Shown in pieces: positions 5,372 to 5,487 of a stretch of DNA of 5,487 nucleotides. The stretch is taken from contig JAJRTM010000801.1 in NCBI GenBank assembly GCA_024278285.1, forward strand, positions 1 to 5,487, read 5' to 3'. The DNA is from Planctomycetota bacterium (GTDB lineage Bacteria > Planctomycetota > Planctomycetia > Planctomycetales > Planctomycetaceae). Made by a program: the position numbers and the translations under genes. A model generated the notes under the pieces. It searched no databases and was not told where the DNA came from. It was given only the letters and a program-made list of their open reading frames with translations. Position 1 is the first letter of the stretch; the number at the start of each line of letters is the position of its first letter.

Positions 5372-5383
5372 TGTTGATTTATT
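5369..5383 (+). repeat. Short near-direct repeat, downstream copy (GCTTGTTGATTTATT)
   Basis: Partner of 3728-3743, one base shorter. It directly abuts element copy C, so part of the similarity might reflect a longer decayed repeat; GGGGTG also occurs just before both copies at slightly different spacing. Confidence 0.27.
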
Positions 5384-5487
5384 AAACAAAATGTCGTGTT
5401 CAGTATGTTTTCACTATTTTGAAACAGGCCTTTTCAGACGTTTCGTTACATTAAACCATGTTCAAAGCTAACTTAAAGCGAATAACG
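5384..5487. other. AT-rich right end, no supported gene
   Basis: No ORF or family-like protein is visible. An ATG at 5458-5460 opens a frame that runs ten codons to the window edge, starting MFKANLKR. It has no Shine-Dalgarno, so a gene beginning there is possible but unsupported. A short TGAAA/TTTCA inverted repeat (5420-5424 and 5432-5436) flanks AGGCCT. Confidence 0.4.

Noticed and set aside
1..5487. tRNA, rRNA, CRISPR array, transposase or phage gene
   Set aside because: No regularly spaced repeats, no transposase or integrase motifs and no tRNA-like fold were seen on either strand.

Overview
The window looks like chromosomal DNA from a planctomycete, probably of the Gimesia/Rubinisphaera type within Planctomycetaceae. 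The reasons are an iduronate-2-sulfatase-like type I sulfatase with a CNPSR active-site motif, a PF12831-type FAD oxidoreductase divergent from it, a soluble DUF2156 (lysyltransferase-fold) protein, a GNAT protein whose reading frame suggests a tandem-domain form, moderate GC (upper 40s % by eye) and loose gene packing. The lineage is inferred from protein character only; no rRNA or other marker is present.

Layout. (1) Positions 3-674 (+) hold the 3' part of a GNAT-fold acetyltransferase gene that is open to the left edge. (2) Positions 675-978 are AT-rich and without a convincing gene. They hold a 27-codon ORF with a perfect Shine-Dalgarno, a terminator-like hairpin and two short inverted repeats. 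(3) Positions 979-2091 (+) encode a complete DUF2156 / phosphatidylglycerol-lysyltransferase C-terminal-like protein without membrane segments. (4) Positions 2092-2320 lie between converging genes and contain three hairpins in about 95 bp. The outer two are related copies in opposite orientation. (5) Positions 2321-3601 (-) encode an FAD-dependent oxidoreductase. (6) Positions 3602-3821 are the divergent control region. (7) Positions 3822-5309 (+) encode an exported sulfatase. (8) Positions 5310-5487 hold a terminator-like hairpin, a third copy of the GGCGAGCCGGG element and AT-rich sequence with no supported gene.

The genes do not form one operon. The two GNAT-fold proteins are in the same direction but 304 bp apart. 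The oxidoreductase and sulfatase are divergent and share a 220-bp intergenic region, so they may be co-regulated. The sulfatase would remove sulfate from uronic-acid-type glycans outside the cytoplasm; the substrate of the oxidoreductase cannot be read from the sequence.

The most interesting signal is non-coding. A GGCGARCCGGG(GGTGTTA) element occurs 40-85 bp after three of the four genes, always in the orientation of the gene that precedes it. In two copies G-U wobble pairs make the hairpin fold best in the sense transcript. This suggests a dispersed 3'-end RNA element (terminator, stabiliser or REP-like repeat). I see no new enzymatic or defence system here.
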